From positions 1 to 26,188 of the forward strand of contig CAZVFU010000027.1 in assembly GCA_964626595.1 (NCBI GenBank): a DNA stretch of 26,188 nucleotides, in the 5' to 3' direction. The position numbers were made by a program, and so were the translations under genes. Origin of the DNA: JAWLFI01 sp964626595. GTDB taxonomy: Bacteria > Bacteroidota > Bacteroidia > Chitinophagales > Saprospiraceae. The notes under the pieces are model-generated. The model saw nothing but the letters and a program-made list of their open reading frames with translations, was not told the DNA's origin and made no database searches. Positions 23,202 through 26,188 of the stretch are shown here, piece after piece (within the stretch, counting starts at the first letter, position 1; each line of letters opens with the position of its first letter).

Positions 23202-23995
23202 GAGTCGCGAAGCACTAAGGCTTCCAACCAACGACCATTAATGGCAGCTCGGTTGTCGACATTGGAGTTTTCTACACGGAAGTCACGAAGCAATTCAGCA
23301 TAGTTGAGTTCGAAAATCAACGAGCTATTCACAGCCGGGGGAAATGTGCCGGACACTTGTTGCGACCACTCGATTTCCTGCCCGGCGGCTGAACTGATCT
23401 GGCGAATCGGAGTGCCGGAAGAAGTATCAGTTCGATAGCGCAACACCCAACCGTAGTAAGCTTCTTCAGTCGTATCATACATTTGCGGTCGGATATTCAA
23501 AGGATGGCTTGCTCCGACTACTTCCGGGTCTATCGTCTCGAGTTGCCCCAAACCCAGCTGCATGCGCAGCCCATCAAAAGATCCGATAAAGTCCAATTCT
23601 CCCCAACTATTTTCAAAGTTGCGAGCCTGTATAAAACCTATGGCTTCGGTGTCCGTGATCATGGCATTATTTATCAGAGGCCAGTTGCGCTCCACTGGAT
23701 TTAACAATGTCCAATTCATTCCCGTATCGACTGCTAACTCTCGGACAAATAAGCCCAAAAACCGAAGCTGAAAAGTGTCGCCAACCGCATCGGTATAAAA
23801 TGAGTCCGGACTATATATTTCTTCGCCCCACCGGTGATCGACAGAAAAAGAAAGTTTAGGATACTCGCAATCGGCGTTTAAATCCGCAGAAACATCATAG
23901 TTGGTAGCCATGGGATCTAAACAGCCTTCCTGTTCTTCATAACAACCCGTACTCAGCAACACCACCATGAACCCAAAAATCCAGAATTTAGGCAT
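23198..23995 (-). CDS. MbnP-like lipoprotein
   Basis: A 265-residue lipoprotein (signal MPKFWIFGFMVVLLSTGC, Cys18). It begins with the Bacteroidota module GCLDPMATNYDVSADLNADC at 24-43. The body follows the MbnP plan: a beta-rich start (LSFSVDHRWGEEIY), LRFLGLFVREL, the segment FIGSFDGLRMQLGLG at about 137-150, HPLNI, and QMYDTTEEAYYGWVLRYR at about 171-188. MbnP proteins bind copper and are modified by a partner di-heme enzyme that converts a Trp to kynurenine. Trp183 lies in the region where I would look. The family call is from pattern memory, so moderate. It overlaps the exonuclease gene by eight bases and is the third gene of an apbE-led unit. Confidence 0.62.
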   Translation of the reverse strand: MPKFWIFGFMVVLLSTGCYEEQEGCLDPMATNYDVSADLNADCEYPKLSFSVDHRWGEEIYSPDSFYTDAVGDTFQLRFLGLFVRELAVDTGMNWTLLNPVERNWPLINNAMITDTEAIGFIQARNFENSWGELDFIGSFDGLRMQLGLGQLETIDPEVVGASHPLNIRPQMYDTTEEAYYGWVLRYRTDTSSGTPIRQISSAAGQEIEWSQQVSGTFPPAVNSSLIFELNYAELLRDFRVENSNVDNRAAINGRWLEALVLRDS

Positions 23996-24803
23996 GGAAC
24001 TTACGTTTTTCCTGCTTCAATATTTCTTTAACCTGAACCGAAAAGTCTTTAGCTATCATCCAGTCGATGTAAGCGGGTTCTCGTTGAAGGACCTCCTTAA
24101 CGGTTTTATTATTGTACTTCCCAAAATTAAAAGCGACATCGCCCTCTCCTGTTCGCTTGAGTTTTTGAGTGGCATCCAATACATTAAGATCATTGGTAAA
24201 CTCGTGCAATTGTTTCATATCGTTGCGAATCGGCTCGGGTACCACCTGGCCATCCCGATCTTTATAATCCACTCCTTGATAGGCACTGATCTGCCCTTTG
24301 AGCACATTTACGGTGGCTCGAACATCCGACAAAGCATCATGAGCCCCCTCCATTTCTTCCCCACAATAAAAACGATGGGCTGCGGCCAGAGTCCGTGGCT
24401 CCATTTTGTAAAAAATCCGTTGCACATCCACCACCCGCCGATTTTCTATGGAAAAGCGATGTCCGGCCCGGTCAAATTCCTCCATGAGCATGGGAATATC
24501 AAAACGCATCAGATTATATCCGGACAGATCTGCATCCCCGAAAAATTCGAGCAATTCATCTGCAACCTGTGAAAAAACAGGCTTATTGGCGACATCTTCC
24601 GGATAAATTCCGTGAACGGCTACCGCATCTTCCTTTATGGGTATTCCCGGATTAATCAACATCTCCTTCTCTTCCGCCGGACGGCCATCAGCAAAATATT
24701 TGATCATACCAATCTGCAAAATGCGATCTCGTATTACGTGAAGTCCTGTGGCTTCAAGATCAAAAAAAACCATGTCCTTGTCAAGCTCAAAAGCGTCTAT
24801 CAT
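23988..24803 (-). CDS. DEDDh 3'-5' exonuclease (DnaQ-like) with ExoX-type C-terminal domain
   Basis: A 271-residue cytosolic exonuclease. The N-terminal RNase T/DnaQ domain has the acidic metal ligands in order: FFDLEATGL (Asp14, Glu16), GYNLMRFDIPML with the third Asp, and GAHDALSDVRAT with the catalytic His and final Asp, so it is of the DEDDh type. The C-terminal segment FNFGKYNNKTVKEVL..YIDWMI at about 225-250 is the small domain found in ExoX-like exonucleases. It is too short for, and lacks, a polymerase or UvrC-like domain. The likely role is 3'-end trimming in repair. It starts one base after the apbE stop and overlaps the MbnP-like gene by eight bases. Confidence 0.9.
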   Translation of the reverse strand: MIDAFELDKDMVFFDLEATGLHVIRDRILQIGMIKYFADGRPAEEKEMLINPGIPIKEDAVAVHGIYPEDVANKPVFSQVADELLEFFGDADLSGYNLMRFDIPMLMEEFDRAGHRFSIENRRVVDVQRIFYKMEPRTLAAAHRFYCGEEMEGAHDALSDVRATVNVLKGQISAYQGVDYKDRDGQVVPEPIRNDMKQLHEFTNDLNVLDATQKLKRTGEGDVAFNFGKYNNKTVKEVLQREPAYIDWMIAKDFSVQVKEILKQEKRKFHA

Positions 24804-24804
24804 A

Positions 24805-25857
24805 TTATTTTATTTGTGTCTCTGAAAATTTTGGGGCCTCAAACACCTTCATATCCTCTCCATCCGTATAAACCAGAAAACCTGTAATATCAGGCTGTTG
24901 AATTAATGCCTCTTCAGCGGCTTCACGGCCCATAGCCATTAAGGCGGTGGCCCACGCATCTGCAGTAAGTACATCTTGAGCAATAACGGTGGCACTGAGT
25001 AATTCGTTGCGTTCGATCCAGCCTGTTTTGGGGTTTATGGTGTGACTATAGGTCAAGCCATTGGCTTCATAAAAGTTTCTGTAATTCCCAGAGGTAGCCA
25101 AACCCTGATTGGATAGCCGAACAGTTTGAATGAAATCGGTTTGCGCGCTCTGTGGGTCTGGTCGGTTGACCCCAATGGTCCAGTCCGATCCACGGGGATT
25201 CTGCCCTTTAGCAAAAACTTCTCCTCCAATTTCAACCATAAAATCGGTATATCCTTTTTGAGAAAGAAACTTGGCAACAAGATCTACGCCATCACCCTTT
25301 GCAGAGGCACTGAAATCCAATTGCATGCCCAGATTAGGTTTGGTAAGCCAAAGTGAATCGCTGCGCTCTTCCCAGCCCAGACGGTCCAGTCCTACTACCT
25401 GAATCAGTGAATCTACAACCTTGGCGTCGCCCAACTGACTCGTATCCCGAGGGGCATAGCCAAAGCCCCAGTAGTTTACCAGGGGCATAACCGTAGGGTC
25501 AAAAAAACCATCGGTCACATAATGGAGTCGATAAGAGTGAACCAAATTCCGGAAAAAATGAGGCGCGCTGGACTTTTTAAGCGAAAAAGAGCCGCTTGAC
25601 TGATTAAATAGACTGATCGTAGCATCTGAAATATAGGTCGACACCTCTTGATTAAACGCCAGGAGAAGAGAATCTGTCTCTGACTTCAATTGCATTGCAT
25701 CGCCCCCTTTCAACGTGACGTTATACATTGTACCCATGGTTTGCCCGGAGTATTTTACATAATCTTCAGAAACCACTTCCGTTTGGGTATCAGATGAGCA
25801 CGATCCGATCCAAAAAATCGAAACCATAAGAATGAGCCTTGTAAACATCTTTTTCAT
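24805..25857 (-). CDS. apbE: FAD:protein FMN transferase ApbE (lipoprotein)
   Basis: ApbE uses FAD as donor to attach FMN covalently to a Thr/Ser of flavoproteins such as NqrB/NqrC or RnfG outside the cytoplasmic membrane. The 350-residue product is a lipoprotein (ILMVSIFWIGSCSSD, Cys20). Motifs in order: GQTMGTMYNVTLKG, TDGFFDPTVMPLVNYWGFG, LDFSASAKGDGVDLVAKFL (family pattern lD..aiaKGyavD), EIGGEVFAKGQNPRGSDW, LATSGNYRNF, SHTINPKTG and DVLTADAWATALMAMG. It heads the unit apbE - exonuclease - MbnP-like. No nqr or rnf gene is in the window. Confidence 0.95.
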   Translation of the reverse strand: MKKMFTRLILMVSIFWIGSCSSDTQTEVVSEDYVKYSGQTMGTMYNVTLKGGDAMQLKSETDSLLLAFNQEVSTYISDATISLFNQSSGSFSLKKSSAPHFFRNLVHSYRLHYVTDGFFDPTVMPLVNYWGFGYAPRDTSQLGDAKVVDSLIQVVGLDRLGWEERSDSLWLTKPNLGMQLDFSASAKGDGVDLVAKFLSQKGYTDFMVEIGGEVFAKGQNPRGSDWTIGVNRPDPQSAQTDFIQTVRLSNQGLATSGNYRNFYEANGLTYSHTINPKTGWIERNELLSATVIAQDVLTADAWATALMAMGREAAEEALIQQPDITGFLVYTDGEDMKVFEAPKFSETQIK

Positions 25858-25876
25858 AGCATTCCCATTTCTTGTG

Positions 25877-25884
25877 CAAAGATA
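25877..25884 (-). promoter_or_regulatory. -7 box of the apbE operon
   Basis: Minus strand TATCTTTG, the same octamer as at miaB. It ends 19 bases before the apbE ATG, which leaves a leader of about 13 bases. The -33 element is not obvious. Confidence 0.5.
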
Positions 25885-26011
25885 TAAGAATATGGACAGG
25901 CCGTCAGGGATCTAATACAGAATTCGGAAGAAAAGGTATAGCTGCTATCCTCTTTTATAAAGACCTCTGCAATCTCGCAGAAGACAGGATTCTCGATTTT
26001 TTGAAAATTAC

Positions 26012-26188
26012 TCAATATTTAGGTACCGCCTCCTCCAAGCAGTAGGGGCAGATGAAAAGCTTACACTCCAGCCCGTAACTATCAGCCTGATCGATGAACT
26101 TGCGATCTAGTAATAAAAAAAGCCCGGCAATTTTGCCGAGCTTCTCGTAGTAGCGGGGATGACCGAATGTAGTCTTGGCTTTGAGCCA
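26012..26188 (-). CDS. Possible C-terminal end of a gene entering from the right
   Basis: One minus-strand frame is open from the window edge to a TGA at 26014-26012, 58 codons, ending CKLFICPYCLEEAVPKY. The CxxC and aromatic residues look protein-like. However, the frame runs straight through a good terminator hairpin at 26115-26143, and 58 open codons can occur by chance. I do not recognise the family. More of the sequence to the right would decide it. Confidence 0.25.
   Translation of the reverse strand, partial: WLKAKTTFGHPRYYEKLGKIAGLFLLLDRKFIDQADSYGLECKLFICPYCLEEAVPKY
26115..26143 (-). terminator. Intrinsic terminator for a gene beyond the right edge
   Basis: Minus strand AAGCTCGGCAA (26143-26133) pairs with TTGCCGGGCTT (26130-26120), with one G-U pair, and a run of seven T follows to 26115. 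On the plus strand no T-run follows. It would end a minus-strand gene lying just right of the window. Confidence 0.6.

Larger units (their letters stand above)
25858..26188. other. Right-edge region upstream of apbE
   Basis: Contains the apbE -7 box (25877-25884), a minus-strand terminator (26115-26143) and an open frame running in from the right edge, listed separately. Between 25890 and 26010 I see only small hairpins such as CTGC/GCAG. Confidence 0.6.

Noticed and set aside
26140..26188. tRNA 3' end at the right edge (GTAGCGGGGATG on the plus strand)
   Set aside because: The following bases do not give the T-arm or CCA-stem pattern, so a tRNA cannot be supported.

Overview
The window reads as chromosomal DNA of a member of the Bacteroidota. 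The gene set fits (cydAB, lipoproteins with short hydrophobic leaders, a TPR histidine kinase, an LptE-like protein followed by secG and groESL, an MbnP-like protein with a Bacteroidota-type 'GCxDPxATNYD' start). Several genes are preceded by the TAnnTTTG -7 box of this phylum, in two cases with a TTG 17 or 20 bases upstream, and there are few Shine-Dalgarno sequences. I cannot name a genus.

Layout. (1) 1-1925, minus: cytochrome bd oxidase, cydA and the start of cydB, which runs off the left edge. (2) 2001-6621, minus: a tightly overlapping seven-gene unit, mnmA - lipoprotein - rimM - lipoprotein - ECF sigma factor - zinc-finger anti-sigma factor - DUF547 lipoprotein, with a good promoter in front of mnmA. 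(3) 6847-8856, plus: a TPR sensor histidine kinase, then a GC-rich, hairpin-rich intergenic repeat (8891-9019). (4) aroE (minus) and miaB (plus) diverge from a shared promoter region. miaB starts a plus-strand run: miaB - sigma-54-type activator - lptE-like - Lys-rich TPR protein - secG - terminator - groES - groEL - terminator. (5) 17172-19874, plus: a large TPR-CHAT protein with an intact His/Cys dyad and a C-terminal membrane anchor. (6) 19873-20718: an 846-base gene-free stretch with two tandem, structurally similar but sequence-divergent minus-strand RNA candidates, each ending in an intrinsic terminator. (7) 20719-25857: a MauG/MbnH-type di-heme peroxidase (minus), purT (plus), then a minus-strand unit apbE - DEDDh exonuclease - MbnP-like lipoprotein. 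(8) The last 330 bases hold a minus-strand terminator and possibly the tail of another gene.

Most of the window is housekeeping: tRNA modification (mnmA, miaB), ribosome assembly (rimM), outer-membrane LPS export (lptE), protein export (secG), chaperonins, and shikimate and purine synthesis. The most unusual part is the RNA pair at 19.87-20.52 kb. The two modules share a 15-base loop motif (one mismatch), a CAAAGGA hairpin loop and nearly identical spacing, but their long stems have unrelated sequences that still pair. Each module also carries its own 10-base motif twice. Second in interest are the MbnH/MbnP-type pair split by purT, and a sigma-54-like element before groES downstream of a sigma-54-type activator gene.
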